A stretch of DNA of 64,000 bases from Pseudomonas sp. Z8(2022) (lineage in GTDB: Bacteria > Pseudomonadota > Gammaproteobacteria > Pseudomonadales > Pseudomonadaceae): contig NZ_CP107549.1 of the NCBI RefSeq assembly GCF_025837155.1, positions 1,364,001-1,428,000 of the forward strand, written 5' to 3'. Numbering within the stretch: position 1 is the first letter of the stretch; every line of letters starts with the position of its first letter. A program made the translations under genes and the position numbers. This document shows, in pieces, positions 8,508 to 19,592 of this stretch. The notes under the pieces are model-generated. The model was given only the letters and a program-made list of their open reading frames with translations. It ran no database searches and was not told where the DNA came from.

Positions 8508-9671
8508 ATGAACTACAACAACAACGAAGAACTCAATGCCATCCGCGAAGGCGTGCGCGCCCTGTGTGCCGAATTCCCTGCCGAGTACTGGCGCAAGATC
8601 GACGAGGAGAAGGGCTTCCCGGAAGAGTTCGTCAAGGCCATGACCGAAGCCGGCTGGCTGTCGGCGATGATCCCGGAAGAGTACGGCGGTTCGGGCCTGG
8701 GCCTGGCCGAAGCCTCGGTGATCCTCGAGGAGGTCAACCACTGTGGCGGCAACTCCGGCACCATCCACGGCCAGATGTACAACATGTTCACCCTGCTGCG
8801 TAACGGCAGCGAGGAGCAGAAGCGCTACTACCTGCCGAAGCTGGCAAGCGGCGAGCTGCGCCTGCAGTCGATGGGCGTGACCGAGCCGACCACCGGCACC
8901 GACACCACCAAGATCAAGACCACGGCGGTGAAGAAGGGTGACAAGTACGTCATCAACGGCCAGAAGGTGTGGATCTCCCGAGTTCAGCATTCCGACCTGA
9001 TGATCCTGCTGGCGCGCACCACGCCGCTGGCCGAAGTGCAGCGCAAGGCCGACGGCATGTCGATCTTCCTCGTTGACCTGCGTGAAGCCATCGGCAACGG
9101 CCTGACCGTGCAGCCGATTGCCAACATGGTCAACCACGAGACCAACGAGCTGTTCTTCGACAACCTGGAAATCCCCGCCAGCAGCCTGATCGGTGAAGAG
9201 GGCAAGGGCTTCCGCTACATCCTCGACGGTCTCAACGCCGAACGTACCCTGATCGCCGCCGAGTGCATCGGCGACGGCCGCTGGTTCACCGAAAAATCCG
9301 CCCAGTACGCCCGCGACCGCGTGGTGTTCGGTCGCCCGATCGGCCAGAACCAGGGCGTGCAGTTCCCCATCGCCGAAGCCCATATCGAGCTGGAAGCGGC
9401 GGACCTGATGCGCTGGCGCGCCTGTGAGGAATACGACGCCGGGCGTAATGCCGGTGCCGCGGCCAACATGGCCAAGTACCTGGCGGCCAAGGCTTCCTGG
9501 GAAGCGGCCAACGCCTGCCTGCAGACCCACGGCGGTTTCGGCTTCGCCAACGAATACGACGTCGAGCGCAAGTTCCGCGAGACCCGTCTGTACCAGGTGG
9601 CGCCGATCTCCACCAACCTGATCCTGTCGTACGTCGCCGAGCACCTGCTCGAGCTGCCGCGTTCGTTCTGA
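8508..9671 (+). CDS. Acyl-CoA dehydrogenase
   Basis: FAD-dependent acyl-CoA dehydrogenase of 387 aa; shows MGVTEPTTGTDTTKIKT (flavin/substrate region), YVINGQKVWIS, and the C-terminal QTHGGFGFANEYDVERKFRE. The start ATG (MNYNNNEELNA) follows GAGGACC; an upstream ATG at 8463 is less likely. An orthologue sits between ich and the MmgE/PrpD gene in P. aeruginosa. Its substrate is not fixed by sequence; it may extend the pathway to methylsuccinate or another branched dicarboxyl-CoA. Confidence 0.87.
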   Translation: MNYNNNEELNAIREGVRALCAEFPAEYWRKIDEEKGFPEEFVKAMTEAGWLSAMIPEEYGGSGLGLAEASVILEEVNHCGGNSGTIHGQMYNMFTLLRNGSEEQKRYYLPKLASGELRLQSMGVTEPTTGTDTTKIKTTAVKKGDKYVINGQKVWISRVQHSDLMILLARTTPLAEVQRKADGMSIFLVDLREAIGNGLTVQPIANMVNHETNELFFDNLEIPASSLIGEEGKGFRYILDGLNAERTLIAAECIGDGRWFTEKSAQYARDRVVFGRPIGQNQGVQFPIAEAHIELEAADLMRWRACEEYDAGRNAGAAANMAKYLAAKASWEAANACLQTHGGFGFANEYDVERKFRETRLYQVAPISTNLILSYVAEHLLELPRSF

Positions 9672-9681
9672 GGAGCCTGTC

Positions 9682-11034
9682 ATGAGCACGGATACCCGGA
9701 AACTCGCGGCCTTCCTCGCCGGGCTGCGTTACGACGATCTGCCGGCCCACGTACTGGATCGCACCGAAGACCTGTTCCTCGACTGGCTGGGCTCGGCCCT
9801 GGCCAGCGAGGGCGCGCGGCCGATCCCGCTGTTCGAGGCCTACGCACAGAAGATGGGCCCGGCCGATGGTCCGGCGCGCATCCTGGTCAACGGTCGCGGT
9901 ACCTCGGCGTACTTCGCCGCGCTGGTCAACGGCGCTTCTTCGCATCTGGTGGAACAGGACGACCTGCACAACAGCTCGGTGCTGCACCCGGCCACCGTGG
10001 TATTCCCAGCAGCCCTGGCGGCCGCGCAGGATCTCGGCAAGTCCGGCCGTGAGCTGCTGCTGGCCTCGGTTGCCGGCTACGAGGCGGGCATCCGCATCGG
10101 TGAGTTCCTCGGTCGCTCGCATTACCGCATCTTCCACACCACGGCCACGGTGGGCACGCTGGCCGCTGCGGTGGCCGTGGGCAAGCTGCTGGATTTCGAC
10201 CAGAAGCAGTTCGTCCATCTGCTCGGCAACGCCGGCACCCAGGCCGCCGGTCTGTGGGAGTTCCTGCGTGACGCCGCTGACTCCAAGCAGCTGCACACCG
10301 CCAAGGCGGCGGCCGACGGCCTGCTCGCGGCGTACTTCACCGAGCAGGGCCTGACCGGCGCGCAGAACATTCTCGAAGGCGAGCAGGGCATGGCTGCGGG
10401 CATGTCCAGCGACGCCAATCCGGCCGCGCTGTCCGACCGCCTCGGCAGCCGCTGGGCGCTGGTGGAAACCTCGTTCAAGTTCCACGCCTCCTGCCGCCAC
10501 ACCCATCCGGCCGCCGATGCGCTGCTCGATCTGATGTGGCGCGAGGGCCTGCGTCACAGCGACATCGCCCAGGTCATCACCCACGTGCACCAGGGCGCCA
10601 TCGACGTGCTCGGCCGCGTGGTGGTGCCGCAGACCGTGCACCAGGCCAAGTTCTCCATGGGCACCGTGCTCGGGCTGATCGCCGTGCATGGCAAGGCCCA
10701 ACTCACCGAGTTCGAGAACCTGGCGCTTACCGACGCCGATGTCGCCGCCTTCCGCGACAGGGTCAGCATGCGCCTCGATCCCGAGGTCGACGGCGCCTAT
10801 CCGGCGCGCTGGCTGGGCCGCGTCGAGGTGATTACCACCGACGGTCGCACCCTGCGTGGCGCCATCGACGAGCCCAAGGGCGACCCGGGCAACAGCCTCA
10901 GCCGCGCCGAGCTGGAAGACAAGTTCCGCCGCCTGCTGGCTTTTGCCGGCAAGCGCAGCAGCGACGAGGCGGGTGTGCTGATCGAAAGGGTCTGGCGTTT
11001 GCGCGAGGCCGATGACCTGAGCCAGCTGGCCTGA
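9682..11034 (+). CDS. MmgE/PrpD family protein
   Basis: A 450-aa member of the 2-methylcitrate dehydratase / cis-aconitate decarboxylase / iminodisuccinate epimerase family. Family landmarks include the early motif DLFLDWLGSALAS, VNGASSHLVEQDD and the cysteine/histidine stretch FHASCRHTHPAADALLDL. The start has GAGGAGCC 5 bases upstream and follows the dehydrogenase by 10 bases. Members act on small tricarboxylates and dicarboxylates, so a hydratase, isomerase or decarboxylase role on an itaconate-related acid is likely, but the reaction is unknown. Confidence 0.85.
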   Translation: MSTDTRKLAAFLAGLRYDDLPAHVLDRTEDLFLDWLGSALASEGARPIPLFEAYAQKMGPADGPARILVNGRGTSAYFAALVNGASSHLVEQDDLHNSSVLHPATVVFPAALAAAQDLGKSGRELLLASVAGYEAGIRIGEFLGRSHYRIFHTTATVGTLAAAVAVGKLLDFDQKQFVHLLGNAGTQAAGLWEFLRDAADSKQLHTAKAAADGLLAAYFTEQGLTGAQNILEGEQGMAAGMSSDANPAALSDRLGSRWALVETSFKFHASCRHTHPAADALLDLMWREGLRHSDIAQVITHVHQGAIDVLGRVVVPQTVHQAKFSMGTVLGLIAVHGKAQLTEFENLALTDADVAAFRDRVSMRLDPEVDGAYPARWLGRVEVITTDGRTLRGAIDEPKGDPGNSLSRAELEDKFRRLLAFAGKRSSDEAGVLIERVWRLREADDLSQLA

Positions 11035-11048
11035 CCGAGGACACGGAC

Positions 11049-12250
11049 ATGAACAACGCACAACAAATCCGGCCACTGGACGGCATCACCGTGGTCAGCC
11101 TGGAGCACGCCATCGCCGCGCCGTTCTGCACCCGCCAGCTCGCCGATCTCGGCGCGCGGGTGATCAAGGTCGAGCGTCCCGGCAGCGGCGATTTCGCCCG
11201 TGGCTATGACGAGCGCGTCGATGGCCTGGCCTCGCACTTCGTCTGGACCAACCGCTCCAAGGAAAGCCTGACCCTCGACCTCAAGCAGGACGATGCGATG
11301 CAGGTGCTCGGCAGCCTTCTGGCCAAGGCCGACGTGCTGGTGCAGAACCTGGCACCGGGCGCCGCCGCGCGCATGGGGCTGTCGTTCGAAGCGCTGCACG
11401 AGCGCTTCCCGCAACTGATCGTCTGCGACATCTCCGGCTACGGCGAAGGCGGCCCTTACGAGCAGAAGAAGGCCTACGACCTGCTGATCCAGAGCGAGGG
11501 CGGTTTCCTCTCCGTTACCGGCGGGCCGGGCGAGGAGGAGATGGCCAAGGCCGGCTGCTCCATCGCCGATATCGCTGCCGGCATGTACGCCTACACCGGT
11601 GTGCTGTCGGCGCTGATGCTGCGCGGCAAGACCGGCGTCGGCAGCCGCGTCGACGTGTCGATGCTGGAGAGCCTGGTGGAGTGGATGGGCTACCCGCTGT
11701 ACTACGCCTACAAGGGTGACACGCCGCCACCGCGAGCCGGCGCCGCGCACTCGACCATCTATCCCTACGGCCCGTTCCCCGCCGGTGACGGCGGCACAGT
11801 GATGCTCGGCCTGCAGAACGAGCGCGAATGGCAGGCGTTCTGCGCCAAGGTGCTGGAGCAGCCGGAACTGGCCGACGACGAGCGTTTCTCCGCCAACTTC
11901 AAGCGCTCGGCCAATCGCGGTGAACTGCGCGCGCTGATCGTCGAAGCCTTCTCGCGCATGAGCACGGCGCAGGTGATCGAACGTCTGGAGCTGGCGCAGA
12001 TCGCCAATGCCCAGGTCAACGACATGGCCGGCGTCTGGGCTCATCCGCAACTGCAGGCGCGTCAGCGCTGGCGTCAGGTCGACAGCCCCAGTGGCAGTCT
12101 GCCGGCGCTGCTGCCGCCAGGGCGCAACAACGCCTTCGAACCGCGCATGGACGCCATTCCGGCGCTGGGTGAGCACACCGATACGCTGCTTGCGGAACTG
12201 GGCTACGGCGCCGGTGACATTCAGCGCCTGCATCAACAGGGGGCCGTGTG

Positions 12251-12251
<1 letters not shown>
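11049..12251 (+). CDS. ict: Succinyl-CoA:itaconate CoA-transferase
   Basis: Class III (CaiB/BaiF) CoA-transferase of 400 aa that activates itaconate using succinyl-CoA. The catalytic aspartate of the family is visible as D144 in QKKAYDLLIQSEGG, preceded by the conserved ISGYG turn. It lies 14 bases after the PrpD-like gene and its stop overlaps the next start (TGATG), so expression with ccl is coupled. Assignment to itaconate follows from the ich and ccl neighbours; other C5 dicarboxylates may also be accepted. Confidence 0.87.
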
Positions 12252-14148
<1,897 letters not shown>

Positions 14149-14166
14149 TGTTGTGCTGCAAATGAA

Positions 14167-14197
14167 AAAGCCCGGTGCTTGCACCGGGCTTTTTTTG
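14167..14197. terminator. Bidirectional intrinsic terminator
   Basis: AAGCCCGGTGC pairs with GCACCGGGCTT, with seven T residues to the right and five A residues to the left. It can end both dctP-1 (plus) and the convergent lyase operon (minus). Confidence 0.88.
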
Positions 14198-14327
14198 TCG
14201 CGGTTAAAGTCCCTCCCGCAACATTGGAAGAGCGTAGCCTTTGGGGTATGGCTAAAGCTGCACGCCGCTCAGCCCTCCCTCAGACCAGCGTCATCCTGTG
14301 GGAGGGCTTTGGCCGCGACTTGCTGCC
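14198..14327. repeat. REP-like repeat cluster, family B
   Basis: A half unit at 14198-14222 (CGCGGTTAAAGTCCCTCCC) and an inverted half at about 14296-14325 (GTGGGAGGGCTTTGGCCGCG) flank some 70 bases of non-coding sequence between dctP-1 and the lyase gene. Confidence 0.65.
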
Positions 14328-14332
14328 GAGCC

Positions 14333-15268
14333 TCACAGCCCGGCTTCCTGCATCCACCTGGGCTTGGGATAACGACGGTCGGACTTGCCTGCCTTGAGAA
14401 TGGCGCCCGGTACGTCGTGGCCGATCAGCCCGGGCAGGGTGGCGGCGGCTTCGAGCAGCGCGTCGAGATTCACCCCGGTTTCCAGGCCCATGCGCTGGAA
14501 CATGTGCACCAGGTCCTCGGTGCAGATATTGCCGCTGGCACCCGGCGCGTAGGGGCAGCCACCGAGGCCGCCGAGCGAGGCGTCGAAGCGGTCGATGCCG
14601 GCATTCAGTGCCGCCAGGGCGTTGGCCAGGCCCATGCCGCGGGTGTTGTGAAAGTGCGCGGTGAACACCGCTTCCGGCCAGCGCTGCAGCGCTTCGCGGC
14701 AGATGCGCTCGACCTGCGCCGGGTCGGCCATGCCGGTGGTGTCGCAGAGGGTCACGCCCTGCACGCCGATCTCCAGCAGGCGCTCGGTCAGTTCATGGAC
14801 ACGGGCCTCGGGCACCTCGCCCTCGAACGGGCAGCCGAAGGTGGTCGACAGCGAGGCGTTGATGAATACGTCGCTGCCGCGGGTAACCTCGATGATCTCG
14901 CGAAACTGCGCCAGGGACTGCTCCGGCGTCATGCGCAGATTGGCCAGGCCGTGGGTGTCGCTGGCCGACATCACCAGGTTGATCTCGTCCACCTCGCACG
15001 ACAGTGCGCGCTCGCAGCCCTTCACGTTGGGCACCAGCACGGTGTACTCGACGCCGGGCACGCGCTGGATGCTGCGCATTACCTCCTCGGCGTCGCGCAG
15101 GTTGGGGATGGCCTTGGGCGAGGTGAATGAAGTCACCTCGATCTTGGCCAGGCCGGTGTGGGACAGGCGGTCGATCAGGGCGATCTTGTCCTCGGTCGGG
15201 ACGAAGGTGGCTTCGATCTGGAAGCCGTCGCGGGTGGCGACGTCCTGGATGTACAGGCGTTTGCTCAT
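14333..15268 (-). CDS. HMG-CoA-lyase-like aldolase, possibly (R)-citramalyl-CoA lyase
   Basis: 311-aa TIM-barrel lyase of the HMG-CoA lyase family. Metal ligands D14 (TRDGF), H205 and H207 (AHFHNTRG) and the catalytic cysteine C238 in GLGGCPYAPGASGN are present. The N-terminal signature reads RDGFQIE rather than the usual RDGLQNE, hinting at a different substrate. It is second in a two-gene minus-strand unit after a class III CoA-transferase. Chloroflexus uses exactly such a pair for (R)-citramalate, cleaved to acetyl-CoA and pyruvate; 3-hydroxy-3-methylglutarate is the alternative. Start chosen with GAGGA upstream. Confidence 0.82.
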   Translation of the reverse strand: MSKRLYIQDVATRDGFQIEATFVPTEDKIALIDRLSHTGLAKIEVTSFTSPKAIPNLRDAEEVMRSIQRVPGVEYTVLVPNVKGCERALSCEVDEINLVMSASDTHGLANLRMTPEQSLAQFREIIEVTRGSDVFINASLSTTFGCPFEGEVPEARVHELTERLLEIGVQGVTLCDTTGMADPAQVERICREALQRWPEAVFTAHFHNTRGMGLANALAALNAGIDRFDASLGGLGGCPYAPGASGNICTEDLVHMFQRMGLETGVNLDALLEAAATLPGLIGHDVPGAILKAGKSDRRYPKPRWMQEAGL

Positions 15269-15287
15269 GGGAATCCTCAATCTCCGG

Positions 15288-15392
15288 GCGTTCCCGTGCT
15301 CTGCGCGGGAACGCATCTGGCGGCGCTTGCGCCGGCTGCTGGTACGGATGGATGCGCAGCATCCCGGGGGCTCCCACGCGGGGCGTGGGAGC
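15288..15392. repeat. Pair of hairpins each followed by ATCTGGC
   Basis: GCGTTCCCG/CGGGAACGC (15288-15314) and GCTCCCACG/CGTGGGAGC (15370-15392) are separate perfect hairpins, each followed immediately by (C)ATCTGGC. A small GGCGC-TT-GCGCC hairpin lies between. They fill the gap between the CoA-transferase and lyase genes. Confidence 0.6.
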
Positions 15393-15399
15393 CATCTGG

Positions 15400-16602
15400 C
15401 TAGATGATCCCGCGCTCGCGCAGACCGGCGACCTGCTCCGCACTCAGGCCGAGGCCAGCGAGGATGTCGTCGCTGTGCTCGCCCAGTTGCGGGCCACCGG
15501 TGCCGATGCGGCCAGGCGTGCGGCTGAGTTTGGGCAGTACGCCCGGCACCTTGAGCGGGCCGACGCTGGTCTGCACCTGCTCGATCATCTGCCGCGCCAG
15601 GTAGTGCGGGTCCTGCACGATGTCAGCGGCGGTGTAGGGGTAACCGGCGGGTACGCGGGCACCCTTGAGCGCTTCGATCACTTCGTCGCGGCCGCGCTGC
15701 GCGGTCCACTCGGCAATGGCACCGTCGATCAGCTCGGCGTGCTGACTGCGTCCGTCGTTGTGCTCCAGGCGTGGGTCATTGCCCAGGTCGTCGCGGCCGA
15801 TCAGGCTCATCAGGCGCTTGTAGATGCTGTCGCCATTGCCGGCGATCAGCACGTAGCTGCCGTCTTTGCAGGGATAGGAATTGGACGGGGTGATGCCGGG
15901 CAGGGCGCTGCCGGCCGGCTCGCGGATGTAGCCGAAGGCGTCGTATTCCGGAATCAGGCTTTCCATCATGGCGAACACCGACTCGTACAGCGCCACGTCG
16001 ATCTCCTGGCCCTCGCCGCTGCGGTTGCGCTCCTGCAGGGCCAGCAGCACGCCGATCACGCCATACAGCGAAGACAGCGAGTCGCCGATGCTGATACCCA
16101 CGCGTACCGGTGCCTGGCCCGGGTAGCCGGACAGATGGCGCAGGCCACCCATGGCTTCGCCGATCACGCCGAAACCGGGCAGGTCGCGATAGGGACCGGT
16201 CTGCCCGTAGCCGGAGATGCGCAGCATGATCAGGCGCGGGTTGATCGCTTTCAGCGCGTCATAACCCAGGCCCCAGCCTTCCAGCGTGCCGGGGCGGAAG
16301 TTTTCCACCAGCACGTCGGCTTCGGCCACCAGCTTGCGCACGATGTCCTGGGCTTCAGTCTGTTTCAGATCGAGGGTCAGCGAACGCTTGTTGCGCGACT
16401 GCACGTGCCACCAGAGCGAGGTGCCGTCCTTGATCTTGCGCCACTTGCGCAGCGGGTCGCCGACGCTCGGCGGCTCGATCTTGATCACGTCGGCGCCGAA
16501 TTCGCCGAGTAGCTTGCTGGCGAAGGGACCGGCGATGAGCTGGCCCATCTCGATCACCTTGAGCCCCTGCAGGGCCATGTTGCTGTTGTTGCTCTGAGTC
16601 AT
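15400..16602 (-). CDS. Class III CoA-transferase, possibly for (R)-citramalate
   Basis: CaiB/BaiF family protein of 400 aa. In an ungapped comparison with ict (ISGYG turn to EAMGG) the catalytic aspartate D144 of ict falls on G145 here (PGFGVIGEAMGG), a substitution I recall in one branch of the family but which makes the mechanism uncertain. It heads a minus-strand unit with the HMG-CoA-lyase-like gene and is divergent from LysR-2. Expected role: transfer CoA to a hydroxy-dicarboxylate before cleavage. A second in-frame ATG at residue 9 could be the start. Confidence 0.85.
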   Translation of the reverse strand: MTQSNNSNMALQGLKVIEMGQLIAGPFASKLLGEFGADVIKIEPPSVGDPLRKWRKIKDGTSLWWHVQSRNKRSLTLDLKQTEAQDIVRKLVAEADVLVENFRPGTLEGWGLGYDALKAINPRLIMLRISGYGQTGPYRDLPGFGVIGEAMGGLRHLSGYPGQAPVRVGISIGDSLSSLYGVIGVLLALQERNRSGEGQEIDVALYESVFAMMESLIPEYDAFGYIREPAGSALPGITPSNSYPCKDGSYVLIAGNGDSIYKRLMSLIGRDDLGNDPRLEHNDGRSQHAELIDGAIAEWTAQRGRDEVIEALKGARVPAGYPYTAADIVQDPHYLARQMIEQVQTSVGPLKVPGVLPKLSRTPGRIGTGGPQLGEHSDDILAGLGLSAEQVAGLRERGII

Positions 16603-16691
16603 GGCTGCACCCGATTTGCCTGTGCGTTTCTTGTGCAGCGCAGAATGGCGCAGCGGCGCGGTGCCGACAATTGCTCAATGGCCAAGCTAGG

Positions 16692-16708
16692 CTTCGCGTA
16701 TCACGAAG
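16692..16708. promoter_or_regulatory. LysR-2 operator candidate, site 1
   Basis: CTTCG-CGTATCA-CGAAG, a perfect 5-7-5 inverted repeat with the T-N11-A LysR core, between the divergent CoA-transferase and LysR-2 genes. Confidence 0.65.
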
Positions 16709-16742
16709 TGGCATGCTGTAAATCAGCTTTATGGCAGCCTCG

Positions 16743-16758
16743 CTTCGCCAGGCACGAA
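16743..16758. promoter_or_regulatory. LysR-2 operator candidate, site 2
   Basis: CTTCG-CCAGGCA-CGAA copies site 1 51 bases further on and ends 13 bases before the LysR-2 start codon, a good place for autorepression. Confidence 0.55.
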
Positions 16759-16771
16759 ATGGAGACTCATC

Positions 16772-17692
16772 ATGCGCCGTATCGATTTCGTCACTCTCAA
16801 GCTGTTCGTCGCCATTGCCGACGAGCGCAGCCTGACCCGCGCCGCCGAGCGCGAACATCTGGCCCTGGCAGCGGTCAGCAAGCGCGTCAGCGACCTGGAA
16901 AACCAGCTCGGCATCGCGCTGCTCTATCGCCAGCCCAAGGGCGTCGAGCTGACCCCGGCCGGGCATGCGCTGCTGCACCATGCGCGCAACATGATGGACA
17001 ACCTCGAGCAGCTCAACGCCGACCTCAGCGAGTTCAGCGAAGGGGTCAAGGGGCATGTGCGCATCCATGCCAACACCTCGGCCGTGATCGAGTTCCTGCC
17101 CGAGGATCTGGCCAGCTTCAGCCGCCTGCACCCGCAGGTGAAGATCGATCTGGAGGAGCGGGTCAGCAGCGAGACCATTCGCGCCGTGCGCGAAGGTCTG
17201 ACCGATATCGGCATCTTCGCCGGGCACGTACCGGCCGAGGATCTGCAGGTGTTCACCTACCGCCACGACCAGCTGGCGCTGGTGACGCCGCGCGAGCATC
17301 CACTGGCCGAGCGCGATGGCCTGTTCCTGCGCGAGGCGGTGGGCTTCGACTTTATCGGCCTGCAGCAGGACGCTTCCCTGCACAGCCTGCTGCAGCACTC
17401 GGCGCACAGCCAGGGCGTGGCCCTGCGCCTGCGCATCCAGGTACGCAGCTTCGAAGCCATCTGCCGGATGATTCACACCGGCATGGGCGTCGGTGTGCTG
17501 CCTGATCAGGCGGTACGTACCTACCTGCCGTCGCTCGATGTGCGGGTGATCCCGCTGCACGACCCCTGGGCCCGGCGCGAACTCAAGGTGGCGGTACGAA
17601 ATCAGGACAACCTTTCGCTGACCGCGAAGCAGATGCTCGATCATCTGCGTAACAGTGGGGAGACAGAGGTGGATTCTGCGCTGCCTTCGTGA
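16772..17692 (+). CDS. LysR-family regulator (LysR-2)
   Basis: 306-aa LysR regulator: winged helix LALAAVSKRVSDLENQLG near residues 30-48, then an effector-binding domain (RIHANTSAVIEFLP, IQVRSFEAICRMI). It is close in length and motifs to LysR-1 of the itaconate operon. Divergent from the CoA-transferase/lyase unit, with two CTTCG-N7-CGAA repeats in the shared promoter region and a third overlapping its own stop codon, upstream of dctP-2. It probably controls the enzymes, the second TRAP receptor and itself. Confidence 0.9.
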   Translation: MRRIDFVTLKLFVAIADERSLTRAAEREHLALAAVSKRVSDLENQLGIALLYRQPKGVELTPAGHALLHHARNMMDNLEQLNADLSEFSEGVKGHVRIHANTSAVIEFLPEDLASFSRLHPQVKIDLEERVSSETIRAVREGLTDIGIFAGHVPAEDLQVFTYRHDQLALVTPREHPLAERDGLFLREAVGFDFIGLQQDASLHSLLQHSAHSQGVALRLRIQVRSFEAICRMIHTGMGVGVLPDQAVRTYLPSLDVRVIPLHDPWARRELKVAVRNQDNLSLTAKQMLDHLRNSGETEVDSALPS

Positions 17693-17701
17693 ATGCCGAA
17701 G
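17685..17701. promoter_or_regulatory. LysR-2 operator candidate, site 3
   Basis: CTTCG-TGAATGC-CGAAG (the outer C and G also pair) spans the LysR-2 stop codon, 111 bases before dctP-2. Same repeat as sites 1 and 2. Confidence 0.6.
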
Positions 17702-17721
17702 GCTCGGTTGTTCAAATGTGA

Positions 17722-18816
<1,095 letters not shown>

Positions 18817-18822
18817 GCCCAT

Positions 18823-18856
18823 GACCGCCCCGGGCCACGCATCCGGGGCGGTCTTT
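18823..18856 (+). terminator. Hairpin between dctP-2 and dctQ (attenuator)
   Basis: GACCGCCCCGG pairs with CCGGGGCGGTC, followed by only three T residues and CATT. Likely partial termination or 3'-end protection of the receptor message. Confidence 0.6.
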
Positions 18857-18965
18857 CATTCGCCGTCGCCTAAGGCGGCGTTTGCCAATAACGAATATCG
18901 CCCCGTTCCAGGCTCGGTTAGATTCGTCCGACTCCTGACAATCACAAGAACCTCGCGGAGATGCC

Positions 18966-19592
18966 ATGAACGCCTTGCGGCGCGTCTGGGAGCACTTCGA
19001 GGAAGGCTTCATCGCTTTCCTCCTGGCAACCATGACGCTGATCACTTTCGTCTACGTGATCCTCAACAACTTCTACACCCTGTTCTACTGGCTGGGTGAC
19101 TTCTTCGGCGGTAACGAGGCTTTGCTCGCTATCGGCGACTTCATTCTCGACCTTGCCCAGGCGATGACCTGGAGCAATGCCCTGACCAAAGCCCTGTTCG
19201 GCTGGCTGATCTTCTTCGGCCTGGCCTATGGCGTGCGCACCGCCGGCCACATCGGCGTCGACGCCTTGGTCAAACTCGCCCCGCGCGGTGTGCAGCGCGT
19301 GATCGGTGTGATCGCCTGCTCGGCCTGCCTGGGCTACGCCGGCCTGATCGCCGTTGGCAGCTTCGACTGGGTCAGCACCCTGTTCAAGGCCGGTATCGGC
19401 GCCGAAGACCTCGGCCACTACGGCATCCAGCAGTGGCACATCGGTATGATCGTGCCGTTCGGTTACGCCATGGTGTTCATCCGCTTCCTGGAAATCTTCG
19501 TCCGTATCCTGCGCAACGAGCAGACCGGCCTCGGCCTGGCTGACGAAGCCGCCGATGCGCTGAAAATCAATGAGCACGAGGAGGCCAAATAA
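18966..19592 (+). CDS. dctQ: TRAP transporter small permease DctQ
   Basis: Small membrane subunit of a tripartite ATP-independent periplasmic transporter, 208 aa, with four hydrophobic helices (about residues 15-38, 60-85, 93-120 and 145-175). It starts after CGCGGAGATGCC and its stop overlaps the dctM start by one base. It pairs with DctM and one or both DctP proteins to import a dicarboxylate with Na+ or H+. Confidence 0.92.
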   Translation: MNALRRVWEHFEEGFIAFLLATMTLITFVYVILNNFYTLFYWLGDFFGGNEALLAIGDFILDLAQAMTWSNALTKALFGWLIFFGLAYGVRTAGHIGVDALVKLAPRGVQRVIGVIACSACLGYAGLIAVGSFDWVSTLFKAGIGAEDLGHYGIQQWHIGMIVPFGYAMVFIRFLEIFVRILRNEQTGLGLADEAADALKINEHEEAK

